A stretch of DNA of 64,000 nucleotides from NCBI GenBank assembly GCA_947489325.1, contig CANLDA010000015.1:1-64000 (forward strand). The letters run 5' to 3'. The DNA comes from an uncultured Paracoccaceae bacterium (GTDB lineage: Bacteria > Pseudomonadota > Alphaproteobacteria > Rhodobacterales > Rhodobacteraceae). Numbering within the stretch: position 1 is the stretch's first letter; the number at the start of each line of letters is the position of its first letter. The position numbers were made by a program, and so were the translations under genes. Positions 18,124-27,413 of this stretch are shown here, piece by piece. The notes under the pieces were generated by a model. It searched no databases, was not told where the DNA came from, and was given only the letters and a program-made list of their open reading frames with translations.

Positions 18124-18627
18124 ATGTGGCTGTTTATTGCCTTTCTTGCCGTCCCAGTGATCGAAATAGCACTGTTTATCCAAGTTGGCGGGGCAATCGG
18201 GTTGTGGCCAACCCTTGCAATTGTGATTTTGACGGCCGTTATGGGCACTTGGCTTGTGCGCACTCAGGGGGCTTGGGCAATGGGCAACCTGCGTAAATCC
18301 TTTTCTGAACTGGATGATCCAACAGAACCGCTTGCCCATGGGGCCATGATCCTTGTCGCCGGTGCCCTGTTGCTGACACCCGGCTTTTTCACCGATGCCG
18401 TGGGGTTTGCCTTGTTGATGCCGCCAGTGCGCCTTGCTGTATTTCGATATCTGAAGGCGCGTATAAAAGTGCAAAGTTTTTCGATGGGCGGCATGCATCA
18501 AACCCAACATTCGCATCCATCGCATGGGCGCGATCGCGGACAGGATGAGGTCATCGACGGCACCTATTCCGAGGTCGAAACACCAAAAAAACCCATAGAT
18601 TCGCCTTCGGGATGGACCAAGCATTGA
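18124..18627 (+). CDS. fxsA: FxsA-family membrane protein
   Basis: A 167-residue protein with the FxsA domain in residues 1-125: several hydrophobic segments, VIEIALFIQVGGAIGLWPTL and LLLTPGFFTDAVGFALLMPPVR. The hydrophilic tail is histidine- and aspartate-rich. E. coli FxsA alleviates phage T7 exclusion by the F plasmid; the native role is unknown. It lies 60 bp before secB on the same strand and faces the Tim44-like gene, a conserved neighbourhood. Confidence 0.92.
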   Translation: MWLFIAFLAVPVIEIALFIQVGGAIGLWPTLAIVILTAVMGTWLVRTQGAWAMGNLRKSFSELDDPTEPLAHGAMILVAGALLLTPGFFTDAVGFALLMPPVRLAVFRYLKARIKVQSFSMGGMHQTQHSHPSHGRDRGQDEVIDGTYSEVETPKKPIDSPSGWTKH

Positions 18628-18686
18628 GGCTTGACCGCCTTCCTGATAAGGCTGCGGGCAAATATTGAATCTACCGGAGAATTTCC

Positions 18687-19190
18687 ATGGCCGACGAAGA
18701 AAACGGTGCTGCGCAACCACAACCACAGGTCAAGATGAACGTGCTGACGCAATTCATCCGTGACATGTCTTTTGAAAACATTCTTGCCCAAAAAGGCGCA
18801 AGCGGTCAGGCGCAGCCTGATGTGCAGGTTCAGGTTAATCTGGACGCCAAAAAACGCGCAACTGATCACCAGTATGAAGTTGTTATCAAGCTGATCGTTG
18901 ATGCAAAGGCCAAGGATCTGGACGAACAAATGTTCCTTTTGGAACTGGAATATGCTGGCATTTTCCACATCGAGGGTGTGCCAGAAGATCAGATGCATCC
19001 GTTCTTGTTGATCGAATGCCCGCGCCTGTTGTTCCCGTTCCTGCGTCGCATCGTATCTGACGTGACCCGTGACGGCGGTTTCCCACCGCTGAACCTGGAA
19101 AACATTGATTTCGTGGCACTATATCGTCAAGAAATCGCGCGCCGCCAGGCAGCACAACAAGCCGAAGGCGGCCAAAAGCTCGACGCCTAA
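18687..19190 (+). CDS. secB: Protein-export chaperone SecB
   Basis: A tetrameric cytoplasmic chaperone that keeps precursors unfolded and delivers them to SecA. The 167-residue chain has the family pattern: QFIRDMSFENI near the N-terminus, the VNLDAKKRATDHQYEVVIKL strand region, and the signature ECPRLLFPFLRRIVSDVTRDGGFPPL. AT-rich sequence and GGAG precede the ATG. Its 3' end converges on dnaQ with 19 bp between stops. Confidence 0.98.
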   Translation: MADEENGAAQPQPQVKMNVLTQFIRDMSFENILAQKGASGQAQPDVQVQVNLDAKKRATDHQYEVVIKLIVDAKAKDLDEQMFLLELEYAGIFHIEGVPEDQMHPFLLIECPRLLFPFLRRIVSDVTRDGGFPPLNLENIDFVALYRQEIARRQAAQQAEGGQKLDA

Positions 19191-19197
19191 AACATTA

Positions 19198-19224
19198 GGC
19201 GCCCTGATATCAGGTCGGGGCGCC
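19198..19224. terminator. Inverted repeat between secB and dnaQ, possible shared terminator
   Basis: GGCGCCC (19198-19204) pairs with GGGCGCC (19218-19224) around a 13-nt loop containing TGATATCA. It lies in the convergent gap and overlaps the last codons of dnaQ. There is no T tract, so intrinsic termination is uncertain. Confidence 0.35.
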
Positions 19225-19956
19225 ACCCAGCTTTTTCCAAAGCGCCCCTTCGCCCATCTTTTCGACAAACGCATCATGTGCAGCTTTTTCTTCGGCACTC
19301 AGCCGAGAAGGCATTGGCGTTGGGCGCGCTGTAGGGCGCCATTCATCAGAAACGACGCCCGAAACGTTTGACTTGCTTGGCCCCGAGGCCAGTACCAAAT
19401 CAGGTTGCCGTCCGCCGATCAGTTCCAGATACACCTCCGCAAGGATCTCTGAATCCAATAACGCGCCGTGCAATGTACGTGATGTGTTATCAATCCCAAA
19501 CCGGCGGCACAGCGCATCCAAAGATGCAGGAGAGCCAGGAAATTTTTTGCGCGCAATGGCCAATGTATCCACCGCACGCTCCCACGGCAGTTGCGGCAAG
19601 CCCATCCATTTCAATTCCGCGTTTAGGAATTTCATGTCAAAGGCGGCATTGTGAATGACCAGTTTGGCGTCGCCCACAAAATCCAAAAACGCCTGACCAA
19701 CCTTTTTGAACACAGGTTTATCCAGCAACATCACCGCGCCCGGTTTTGGAGGCTGAGGAGGTACCAGAATATCCGGACCGATGCCGTGTACCTCAAACGC
19801 ACCTTGGGGCATCATGCGTTCTGGATTGATATATTGGTGATAGGTTTTACCTGTCGGCATATGGTTGAGAAGTTCCAAACAGCCGATTTCGACAATCCGG
19901 TCGCCACCTTCAGGATCAAATCCCGTGGTTTCCGTGTCCAGAACGATTTCACGCAT
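19210..19956 (-). CDS. dnaQ: DNA polymerase III epsilon subunit (proofreading exonuclease)
   Basis: The 3'-5' proofreading exonuclease of the replicative polymerase. The 248-residue chain shows Exo I (VLDTETTGFDPEGGDRIVEIG, residues 4-24), Exo II (HNAAFDMKFLN) and Exo III (HGALLDSEILAEVYLEL). It has a C-terminal region for polymerase alpha binding. It overlaps the end of coaE by 8 bp and is last in the leftward operon maf-aroE-coaE-dnaQ that leads away from the origin. Confidence 0.95.
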   Translation of the reverse strand: MREIVLDTETTGFDPEGGDRIVEIGCLELLNHMPTGKTYHQYINPERMMPQGAFEVHGIGPDILVPPQPPKPGAVMLLDKPVFKKVGQAFLDFVGDAKLVIHNAAFDMKFLNAELKWMGLPQLPWERAVDTLAIARKKFPGSPASLDALCRRFGIDNTSRTLHGALLDSEILAEVYLELIGGRQPDLVLASGPSKSNVSGVVSDEWRPTARPTPMPSRLSAEEKAAHDAFVEKMGEGALWKKLGGAPT

Positions 19957-20542
19957 CTTTCAGGCCTTTTCTGATTTGCATTACGATCTTCGACACCTGT
20001 TCGCGGGCGTGGTCCATCGTATCCGTCACCACAACGTAGTCTGACCGCGCCATCTTGTCAGCAATCGGCATTTGCTTTGCGCGAATTTGTTCAAATTGTT
20101 CAAGGCTCATCGTGCCACGTTCCAAAACCCTGTTTTGTTGGGTTTTAGGTGGAATAGAGACACATACGACTGCATCCATTGACGTTTCTGTACCCATTTC
20201 AAACAACAATGGAATGTCAAATACCGCTATATCCGCATCCGCTGATTCAAAGAAGATTTGCCGATCTTTCGCCACCAATGGATGCACAATGGCCTCGATT
20301 TTTTTTAACAACGTTGGATCAACGGCAATAAGATCACGCAATATGGGCCGCGAAACCGTGCCATCTATGATCGCATCCGGCACAATGTCATGCATCGGGG
20401 CAATCGCCGCGCCATTTTCGGAATACATCCGGTGCACGGCAGCATCCGCATCCCAAACAGCACATCCCATATCGGCAAACAGCCGTGCGGTGGTTGATTT
20501 TCCCATACCGATAGAGCCGGTCAAGCCCAAACGAAACGTCAT
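19949..20542 (-). CDS. coaE: Dephospho-CoA kinase
   Basis: Phosphorylates dephospho-CoA in the last step of coenzyme A synthesis. The 197-residue protein has the P-loop GLTGSIGMGKSTTARLF at residues 6-22, WDADAAVHRMY, and DIPLLFEMG, all diagnostic. It overlaps aroE by 4 bp and dnaQ by 8 bp, so the four genes are almost certainly one transcript. Confidence 0.97.
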   Translation of the reverse strand: MTFRLGLTGSIGMGKSTTARLFADMGCAVWDADAAVHRMYSENGAAIAPMHDIVPDAIIDGTVSRPILRDLIAVDPTLLKKIEAIVHPLVAKDRQIFFESADADIAVFDIPLLFEMGTETSMDAVVCVSIPPKTQQNRVLERGTMSLEQFEQIRAKQMPIADKMARSDYVVVTDTMDHAREQVSKIVMQIRKGLKDA

Positions 20543-21372
20543 TTCAGCGCCGCTTCACGAGTTGCGTCATCCACTTCTGGTCGTACGCCAAACCAGCGCT
20601 CAAACGCCGGCACCGCCTGATGCAGCAACATGCCCAACCCATCAACTGTGCGGCAGCCCTTTTCTTCGGCAACCTCTAAAAGATGTGTTTTCAATGGGTT
20701 ATAAACGATATCTGTCACAACTGCGTCTTTGTTCAACCCATCAAGCGGCACGCGCAGTTCTGCGCTTCCGGTCATTCCCAAAGAGGTTGTATTCACAATC
20801 GTTGCGCCATCTTCGATGATATTTCCGGCCTGCACCCAATCCACAACCCGCACCCTTGTGCCAAAATCCTCGCGCAGTTTTTCGGCCCGGGGGCGGGTTC
20901 TGTTCGAGAGCAGGATTTCGGGCACACCCATGTCCAACAACCCAGCAATAATCGCGCGCGCGGCACCACCCGCACCCAAAACAACCGCCGAACCTGCCTT
21001 GGGGTTCCAGGTTGGTACACCCTGGCGCAGGTTTTCGATAAATCCATAGCCGTCGGTATTGTCCGCATGGATTTTACCATCTTTGCGAAAGATCAGCGTA
21101 TTCGCCGCGCCAATGATCGTGGCCCGGTCCGTAACCAAATCGGCAATTTCCAGCACGCGTTCTTTGTGTGGGATCGTGATATTTACCCCAACAAACCCAA
21201 TTTCAGGCAACAGACGAATGGTTTTTTCAAGGTTTTCGGATGACACATCCATCGGGATATAATGACCTTTGATCCCGTGCTTCTTTAACCAATGCCCATG
21301 CAATTGCGGTGACCGAGAATGCGCAATCGGGGATCCTATGACACCCGCCAATGGAATACGATGTTCGCTCAT
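20539..21372 (-). CDS. aroE: Shikimate dehydrogenase (NADP+)
   Basis: Reduces 3-dehydroshikimate to shikimate in aromatic amino acid synthesis. The 277-residue chain has the substrate-site SPIAHSRSPQLHG, the catalytic-lysine block VNITIPHKE, the nucleotide-binding GAGGAARAI and a C-terminal GLGMLLHQAVPAFERWFG. It overlaps maf by 4 bp upstream and coaE by 4 bp downstream. Confidence 0.97.
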   Translation of the reverse strand: MSEHRIPLAGVIGSPIAHSRSPQLHGHWLKKHGIKGHYIPMDVSSENLEKTIRLLPEIGFVGVNITIPHKERVLEIADLVTDRATIIGAANTLIFRKDGKIHADNTDGYGFIENLRQGVPTWNPKAGSAVVLGAGGAARAIIAGLLDMGVPEILLSNRTRPRAEKLREDFGTRVRVVDWVQAGNIIEDGATIVNTTSLGMTGSAELRVPLDGLNKDAVVTDIVYNPLKTHLLEVAEEKGCRTVDGLGMLLHQAVPAFERWFGVRPEVDDATREAALK

Positions 21373-21968
21373 GACTCTAACGTTCCTTTTACGGTCAGAT
21401 ATGACAGCAGCTCTAGCAGTGGCAAACCAAGTACATTGAAATAATCACCATCAACCCGTGAAAACAGGCGCACGCCTTCTTCTTCGAGTTTATACCCACC
21501 AACAGAGTGGCGTATACTCTGCCAGTTTCGGGAAAGATAGTTTTCCAAATAGTCATCCGAAAAATCCCGCATCATCAGACGCACGACACCAACATGCCGC
21601 CACAAAGGCTGTCCATCTTGATAAATCACAGCTGCAGACAACAGCATATGACGTTTGGCACGCAATTTTCGAAGCTGCGTGCGCGCATCATCGACATCTA
21701 CGGGTTTGCACAGAATGTCGCCTTCGAAATCCAATACCTGATCGCAGCCAATCACCAGCGCACCTGGCATCTTGTCGCTCACCTTACGCGCCTTGGCCTC
21801 GGCCAATGCATCTGCAACATCGCGGGGTGGTGCGCCTTCTGCCTCAAGTGCGGCACGCAACATATCCTCGTCCACTCGTGCCTTGACCACGTCAAACGAA
21901 AGCCCTGCATTGCGCAAAAGCTGGGCACGAATTTCTGACCCTGACGCCAGAATGATTTTTTCGTTCAT
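21369..21968 (-). CDS. maf: Maf-like nucleoside triphosphate pyrophosphatase
   Basis: A 199-residue Maf/HAM1-like house-cleaning enzyme expected to hydrolyse non-canonical or methylated NTPs to monophosphates. The N-terminal ILASGSEIRAQLLRNAGLSF and the VIGCDQVLDFEG stretch are diagnostic. It is the first gene of the leftward operon. Its start codon (21966-21968) overlaps a perfect DnaA box by one base, so it flanks the proposed replication origin directly. Confidence 0.93.
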   Translation of the reverse strand: MNEKIILASGSEIRAQLLRNAGLSFDVVKARVDEDMLRAALEAEGAPPRDVADALAEAKARKVSDKMPGALVIGCDQVLDFEGDILCKPVDVDDARTQLRKLRAKRHMLLSAAVIYQDGQPLWRHVGVVRLMMRDFSDDYLENYLSRNWQSIRHSVGGYKLEEEGVRLFSRVDGDYFNVLGLPLLELLSYLTVKGTLES

Positions 21969-22388
21969 GTGGATAACCGCGTGGATGAGTGTAAGAAAAA
22001 CTTAAGGATTATTTCTGTGAGATTAACGTGTGCAATGCAAGCACGGGATAACTGCATCGTCTCATGGTCATTCTTCAACATTTTTCCACGGTGCATGAGG
22101 ATAAGTTTTCTCTTGTGATCAAGATTTTCCACTCAGAGATTCTCCGCAGAGTTATCCACATCCTAGATTCAAAATATAATCACTAAACAACTGATACTAT
22201 TTCATACTTTTTTGTTACTCAGAGTTGACAGCGATGTTTCACACAGGATGAATTTTTTTCTTCCTCATTGTGGAAAACCCGAGGAGAAATCAATAATCCA
22301 CTGAAAAGGGCCTTACTACCAAATCATCATCCTTTTCTTTCTATATATATTTTTTTAGGAAGGTTGGGCCAAGAGAAAGGGCCATCCC
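21968..22388. other. Proposed chromosomal replication origin (oriC)
   Basis: A 420-bp gene-free gap between the diverging maf and hemJ operons. Perfect DnaA boxes: TGTGGATAA at 21968-21976 and TTATCCACA at 22152-22160. One-mismatch boxes: TGAGGATAA at 22096-22104 and TGTGGAAAA at 22269-22277. More degenerate copies lie near 21980, 22082 and 22125. AT-rich tracts at about 22165-22215 and 22338-22360 could serve as unwinding elements. A TTGACA at 22225 may belong to a hemJ promoter. Position beside rho-mnmEG-rsmG-parAB is typical for alphaproteobacterial origins, which are usually not next to dnaA. Confidence 0.8.
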
Positions 22389-22838
22389 ATGACCGACCTG
22401 CTTGCTGAATATTATCCTTGGATCAAAGCTTTTCATATCATGGCAGTGATCAGCTGGATGGCAGGTCTTTTCTATTTGCCGCGTCTCTTTGTGTATCATG
22501 CAGAGCAGGCGAAAAACGGTGATCAACTCGACTCTGCTCTCAAGGTAATGGAATTTAAACTTCTGCGATACATCATGAGCCCTGCAAGCATCGCCACATG
22601 GGCCGCAGGGCTTGCTTTGGTGTTCACCCCTGGCATTATCGATTGGGGCGCTGTGTGGCCTTATACAAAGGCTCTGGGCGTGATTGGGATGACGGTGTTC
22701 CATCACTGGCTGATGGTCAAACGCAAACAGTTTGATCGCGGTGAAAATACCCTGACTGGGCGCCACTACCGGATGATGAATGAGGTACCGACCATTTTGA
22801 TGGTTTTGATAGTACTTTCAGTGGTTGTGAAGTTCTGA
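22389..22838 (+). CDS. hemJ: Protoporphyrinogen IX oxidase HemJ
   Basis: Oxidises protoporphyrinogen IX to protoporphyrin IX in the inner membrane, in bacteria lacking HemG and HemY-type oxidases. The 149-residue protein has four transmembrane segments and the HemJ pattern: YPWIKAFHIMAVISWMAGLFYLPRLFVYH, MEFKLLRYIMSPA and NEVPTILMVLIV. The conserved histidine and lysine residues implicated in heme binding are present. It is the first rightward gene after the proposed origin and precedes rho. Confidence 0.95.
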   Translation: MTDLLAEYYPWIKAFHIMAVISWMAGLFYLPRLFVYHAEQAKNGDQLDSALKVMEFKLLRYIMSPASIATWAAGLALVFTPGIIDWGAVWPYTKALGVIGMTVFHHWLMVKRKQFDRGENTLTGRHYRMMNEVPTILMVLIVLSVVVKF

Positions 22839-22860
22839 CTTTATTTGACTCAGGTTCAGA

Positions 22861-22898
22861 TTGTCCTTATTGACAGGGACAACAGGCCCGTCCGGGCC
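22861..22898 (+). promoter_or_regulatory. Two tandem hairpins in the rho leader
   Basis: TTGTCC (22861-22866) pairs with GGACAA (22877-22882), followed at once by GGCCCG (22885-22890) with CGGGCC (22893-22898). They lie 60-97 bp before the rho start. Rho expression is autogenously attenuated in E. coli, so a structured leader fits, but the mechanism here is inferred. The first hairpin could also end the hemJ transcript. Confidence 0.4.
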
Positions 22899-22957
22899 AT
22901 GTGTCTTCCATATGACAACGATGAAACAGCCTTGTTTGGGCTGAATAGGATATTTCA

Positions 22958-24229
22958 ATGGATATTGAAAAACTCGCACTCGCGGATCTTAAACGACAAA
23001 GCCCTAAGGCGCTGTTGGCCATGGCCGAAGAGTTGGAGATCGAAAACGCCTCCACCATGCGTAAGGGTGAAATGATGTTCCAAATTCTGCGTGAACGCGC
23101 GGATGAGGGATGGGAAGTTTCCGGCGATGGTGTGCTTGAGGTTCTGCAAGATGGTTTTGGATTCCTGCGTTCTCCAGAAGCGAACTATCTTTCTGGCCCG
23201 GATGACATTTATGTCAGCCCCGAAATGATCCGCAAATACAGCCTGCGGACGGGTGATACCGTGGACGGTGTGATCAAAGCCCCAGAGGATAGCGAGCGGT
23301 ATTTTGCCCTAACCAACGTGACGCTGATCAACTTTGAAGATCCGATAAAAGCCAAGCATAAGATTGCTTTTGACAACCTGACACCGTTGTATCCTGACGA
23401 ACGGTTTAAGATGGAAGTTGAAGGTCAAGTTGCTAAAGACCGTTCAGCGCGGATTATTGATTTGGTTGCGCCAATCGGCAAAGGTCAACGTTCCCTGATC
23501 GTGGCACCACCGCGCACGGGTAAAACTGTTCTTCTGCAAAACATCGCACACAGCATCGAGGCGAACCATCCAGAGTGTTACCTGATCGTTTTGTTGATCG
23601 ATGAACGCCCTGAAGAGGTGACAGATATGCAGCGCTCTGTGAAGGGTGAGGTGATCTCGTCAACCTTTGATGAACCTGCCACACGCCACGTTGCGGTGTC
23701 GGAAATGGTGATAGAAAAGGCCAAGCGTTTGGTCGAGCACAAACGAGATGTTGTTATTCTTCTCGATTCTATCACAAGACTTGGTAGAGCGTTTAACACT
23801 GTCGTGCCTTCTTCGGGTAAGGTTTTGACGGGGGGTGTCGACGCGAATGCTTTGCAACGACCCAAGCGTTTCTTTGGTGCGGCACGTAACATCGAAGAGG
23901 GTGGTTCACTGACCATCATTTCAACGGCGTTGATCGATACTGGCAGCCGCATGGACGAAGTGATCTTTGAGGAATTCAAAGGCACAGGTAACAGTGAGAT
24001 CGTTCTGGATCGCAAAGTTGCAGACAAGCGCGTTTTCCCAGCGATCGACATTCTGAAATCGGGAACTCGGAAAGAAGAGCTGTTGGTTGACAAAATCGAC
24101 CTTCAGAAAACATTTGTTCTGCGCCGCATCCTTAACCCGATGGGGACAACAGATGGGATCGAATTCCTGATTTCCAAGCTGAAACAAACCAAGACCAACA
24201 CGGAATTCTTTGATTCCATGAATACCTAG
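22958..24229 (+). CDS. rho: Transcription termination factor Rho
   Basis: A hexameric RNA-dependent ATPase that ends transcription. The 423-residue protein has the N-terminal Rho helical domain ([20 protein letters not shown]), the cold-shock-like RNA-binding domain (about 50-125, with [23 protein letters not shown]), and the RecA-like motor with Walker [13 protein letters not shown] and RGPD-like [10 protein letters not shown]. The length is normal with no large insertion. It begins the run rho-mnmE-mnmG-rsmG-parA-parB. Confidence 0.98.
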   Translation: MDIEKLALADLKRQSPKALLAMAEELEIENASTMRKGEMMFQILRERADEGWEVSGDGVLEVLQDGFGFLRSPEANYLSGPDDIYVSPEMIRKYSLRTGDTVDGVIKAPEDSERYFALTNVTLINFEDPIKAKHKIAFDNLTPLYPDERFKMEVEGQVAKDRSARIIDLVAPIGKGQRSLIVAPPRTGKTVLLQNIAHSIEANHPECYLIVLLIDERPEEVTDMQRSVKGEVISSTFDEPATRHVAVSEMVIEKAKRLVEHKRDVVILLDSITRLGRAFNTVVPSSGKVLTGGVDANALQRPKRFFGAARNIEEGGSLTIISTALIDTGSRMDEVIFEEFKGTGNSEIVLDRKVADKRVFPAIDILKSGTRKEELLVDKIDLQKTFVLRRILNPMGTTDGIEFLISKLKQTKTNTEFFDSMNT

Positions 24230-24239
24230 AGGCGTCACA

Positions 24240-25538
24240 ATGGTCAGTGACCGTGACACAATTTTTGCACTAGCAACGGCCCCCGGTAAGGCGGGGGTCG
24301 CTGTCGTTCGCGTATCTGGTTCTTTGGTGGGGCAGGTGGGCGCTGCCTTGTTTGGGGATTTACCTACGCCACGTTACGCTGCCTTGCGTGTTCTAAAGGA
24401 CGCTCAGGGACGACGGTTAGATCAGGCGTTGGTTTTGTATTTTCCAGAAAAGAACAGTTTTACTGGAGAAGAAGTTCTAGAACTTCATCTGCATGGCTCC
24501 GTTGCTGTGGTGAATGCCATTATCCGAGAGCTGTCCGACATGACTGGTTTACGTCTTGCCGAGGCGGGGGAGTTCACGCGACGCGCTTTGGAAAACGGGT
24601 GTCTGAACTTGTCGCAAGTCGAAGGTCTTGCTGATCTGATCGATGCAGAGACAGAAGCACAAAGACGCCAGGCATTTCGCGTTCTGTCTGGTGATCTTGG
24701 TGTGTTAGCAGATGGGTGGAGGACTGATCTAATTAGAGCCGCAGCGTTGATCGAAGCCACAATTGATTTCGCAGACGAGGAAGTCCCAGTTGATGTAACC
24801 CCAGAAGTCAGTCAATTGCTGGGTAACGTAAAATCACAACTTGATTTGGAAATTTCTGGCGTGGATACAGCAGAGCGTATTCGCACAGGCTTTGAAGTTG
24901 CTATTCTAGGTGCGCCAAATGTCGGAAAATCCACTCTTCTCAATGCTTTAGCAGGAAGGGATGCAGCAATCACCTCTGAATATGCGGGTACGACACGCGA
25001 TGTGATAGAGGTGCGCATGGATCTTGGTGGTTTGCCGGTCACATTGCTTGATACTGCTGGCCTGCGGGAAACGGAAGACCATATTGAAAGTATCGGTATT
25101 GAGCGCGCCCGTAGTCGAGCAGAAGCTGCTGATCTTCGTATACTTTTGATCGAAGCCAATCAAAAGCCGGATTTTCAAATCCATAAAGGGGATATTGTTG
25201 TTGCTGCCAAGGCTGATCAACTTGATAATGCCTCGGATGCTGTTTCTGGCAAGACGGGGCAGGGCGTTGCGCAGCTGATTGACCGCATCTCGCAAGAACT
25301 GGCAGAGCGATCCGCCCAATCTGGTGTTGCAACTCGAGAACGTCATCGCGTAGCGATGTTGCGCGCATCCGAGGCATTGAATGCAGCCAATGATGTTCTT
25401 CAAAGTGGACCGGAATACTATGATATTGGTGCGGAAGAATTACGAACTGCGATTCGCTCTCTGGATTCGCTTGTTGGTAGAGTGGATGTCGAAAACTTGC
25501 TGGATGAAATCTTTTCCAGTTTTTGCATCGGGAAGTGA
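24240..25538 (+). CDS. mnmE: tRNA modification GTPase MnmE
   Basis: With MnmG it installs the 5-(carboxymethyl)aminomethyl group on U34 of certain tRNAs. The 432-residue chain has the N-terminal folate-binding domain ([21 protein letters not shown]), a helical domain interrupted by the G domain with G1 GAPNVGKST and G3 DTAGLRE, and the invariant C-terminus FCIGK carrying the catalytic cysteine. It begins 10 bp after rho and ends 3 bp before mnmG. Confidence 0.98.
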   Translation: MVSDRDTIFALATAPGKAGVAVVRVSGSLVGQVGAALFGDLPTPRYAALRVLKDAQGRRLDQALVLYFPEKNSFTGEEVLELHLHGSVAVVNAIIRELSDMTGLRLAEAGEFTRRALENGCLNLSQVEGLADLIDAETEAQRRQAFRVLSGDLGVLADGWRTDLIRAAALIEATIDFADEEVPVDVTPEVSQLLGNVKSQLDLEISGVDTAERIRTGFEVAILGAPNVGKSTLLNALAGRDAAITSEYAGTTRDVIEVRMDLGGLPVTLLDTAGLRETEDHIESIGIERARSRAEAADLRILLIEANQKPDFQIHKGDIVVAAKADQLDNASDAVSGKTGQGVAQLIDRISQELAERSAQSGVATRERHRVAMLRASEALNAANDVLQSGPEYYDIGAEELRTAIRSLDSLVGRVDVENLLDEIFSSFCIGK

Positions 25539-25541
25539 GGA

Positions 25542-27413
25542 TTGTTTCACGTGAAACATTTTGACGTCATTGTTGTTGGTGGTGGTCATGCAGGGTGCGA
25601 CGCCGCACATGCCGCTGCTCGTGTAGGGGCATCAACGGCGCTGGTGACATTGACCATAGATGGTATTGGTGTGATGTCCTGTAATCCAGCCATTGGCGGT
25701 TTGGGTAAGGGTCATTTAGTGCGCGAGATTGATGCACTCGATGGCGTAATGGGACGTGTAGCGGATAAAGCAGGTATCCAGTTTCGATTGCTAAATCGAC
25801 GTAAAGGTCCAGCAGTGCAAGGCCCAAGAGCGCAAGCTGATCGCGCAATATATCGAAAATCTATGCTATCAGAAATACAGTCGTGTCCGAACCTTCAGAT
25901 TATAGAAGGCGAAGTTACTGATTTTTTAATGCAGAATTCATCTGTAAAAGGTGTAACTCTGGCAGATGGCTCTGAAATACATGCTGATGCGGTGGTTCTA
26001 ACAACAGGGACTTTTCTGCGCGGTGTTATACATATTGGAGATGTGTCTCATCCCGGCGGTAGATTGGGTGACAAGCCTTCTGTCAAACTTGCAGAGCGTA
26101 TCGACTCATTTGGATTGCCATTAGGGCGTTTGAAAACCGGTACACCACCACGGTTGAATTCTAAAACGATTGACTGGAGTTGTCTTGAAGAACAGCCAGG
26201 TGATGAAAATCCGGTTATGTTTTCCTTCTTAAATGAAACGCCATTCGCCAAGCAGGTCTCATGTGGAATTACCCATACGAATGAACATACGCATGACATC
26301 ATCCGGGAAAACCTAGAACGATCCGCGATGTACGGCGGTCATATCGAAGGCGTAGGGCCGCGATACTGCCCTTCGATTGAAGATAAGATTGTTCGATTTT
26401 CAGATAAGACATCCCACCAAATCTTTCTGGAACCTGAAGGGCTGACCACAAACGCGGTCTATCCAAATGGCATTTCCACATCTCTACCGGAGTCCGTACA
26501 GCACGATTATGTACATTCGATCAAAGGTTTGGAAAAGGCGGAGATACTTCAACCGGGGTATGCAATTGAATATGATTATGTCGATCCGCGAGCACTGGAT
26601 TTTAGTTTGGCAGTTAAGGATATTCCTGGATTGTATTTTGCGGGCCAAATCAACGGTACGACTGGATATGAAGAGGCGGCAGCTCAAGGGCTCACTGCTG
26701 GATTGAACGCGGCCTTGTATTCCAAAGGTAAGGAATCGCACGCGTTTAGTCGAACAGACAGCTATATTGGTGTCATGGTTGATGATTTGATCACTCGGGG
26801 GGTTGCGGAGCCTTATCGGATGTTCACATCTAGGGCTGAATTCCGTTTGTCTTTGCGCGCGGATAACGCCGATCAAAGATTGACGCCAATTGGAATAGAG
26901 CTTGATTTGGTGGGGGCTGACCGGAAAGCAGCGTTTCTTGATAAATCAGATCGTCTTGAATGTGGTAAAAAATTGCTAACGGATGTCACTTTTACCCCAA
27001 CTCAGATCAAATCGGCCGGAATAGAAGTAAATCAAGACGGATCGCGGCGAACGGCGTTTCAAGTTTTGGCTTTCCAAAATATTTCCTTTGGCGACTTAAT
27101 GCCCTTGGATGAACGACTTCGATCTATTGATCCTAAAACGCAGGAACAATTGGAGAAGGACGCTATGTACGCAAACTACATCGAACGTCAAAGAAGAGAT
27201 GTAGAAGCCCTGAAACGCGACGAAAACCAGCGTATTCCAGCGAATTTTATGTATTCCGCGATCGAAGGCTTGTCAAATGAACTTAAGCTCAAATTGAACG
27301 CCACCAGACCAAGTAACCTGTCTCAAGCGGCAAAGATTGATGGAATGACTCCAGCCGCGCTTTCCTTGTTGCTTGCCAAAATTCGGCAATCACGCAGGGA
27401 GAAAGCCAGTTGA
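25542..27413 (+). CDS. mnmG: tRNA uridine 5-carboxymethylaminomethyl modification enzyme MnmG
   Basis: The FAD-dependent partner of MnmE. The 623-residue protein opens with the FAD-binding [22 protein letters not shown], continues with [23 protein letters not shown] and [19 protein letters not shown], and ends with the helical C-terminal domain. The start is the TTG at 25542, or possibly the GTG at 25551; both fall inside a perfect parS palindrome. The first codons therefore encode FHVKH because they are part of parS. It overlaps rsmG by 4 bp. Confidence 0.96.
   Translation: MFHVKHFDVIVVGGGHAGCDAAHAAARVGASTALVTLTIDGIGVMSCNPAIGGLGKGHLVREIDALDGVMGRVADKAGIQFRLLNRRKGPAVQGPRAQADRAIYRKSMLSEIQSCPNLQIIEGEVTDFLMQNSSVKGVTLADGSEIHADAVVLTTGTFLRGVIHIGDVSHPGGRLGDKPSVKLAERIDSFGLPLGRLKTGTPPRLNSKTIDWSCLEEQPGDENPVMFSFLNETPFAKQVSCGITHTNEHTHDIIRENLERSAMYGGHIEGVGPRYCPSIEDKIVRFSDKTSHQIFLEPEGLTTNAVYPNGISTSLPESVQHDYVHSIKGLEKAEILQPGYAIEYDYVDPRALDFSLAVKDIPGLYFAGQINGTTGYEEAAAQGLTAGLNAALYSKGKESHAFSRTDSYIGVMVDDLITRGVAEPYRMFTSRAEFRLSLRADNADQRLTPIGIELDLVGADRKAAFLDKSDRLECGKKLLTDVTFTPTQIKSAGIEVNQDGSRRTAFQVLAFQNISFGDLMPLDERLRSIDPKTQEQLEKDAMYANYIERQRRDVEALKRDENQRIPANFMYSAIEGLSNELKLKLNATRPSNLSQAAKIDGMTPAALSLLLAKIRQSRREKAS
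25543..25558. other. parS site 1 (ParB-binding palindrome)
   Basis: TGTTTCACGTGAAACA, a perfect 16-bp palindrome identical to the bacterial parS consensus. It lies across the start of mnmG, about 3.3 kb from the proposed origin. ParB nucleates here and spreads to segregate the origin region. Confidence 0.96.

Noticed and set aside
22234-22245. Half parS site (TGTTTCAC) inside the origin gap
   Set aside because: Only one arm of the palindrome is present; the other half does not match.
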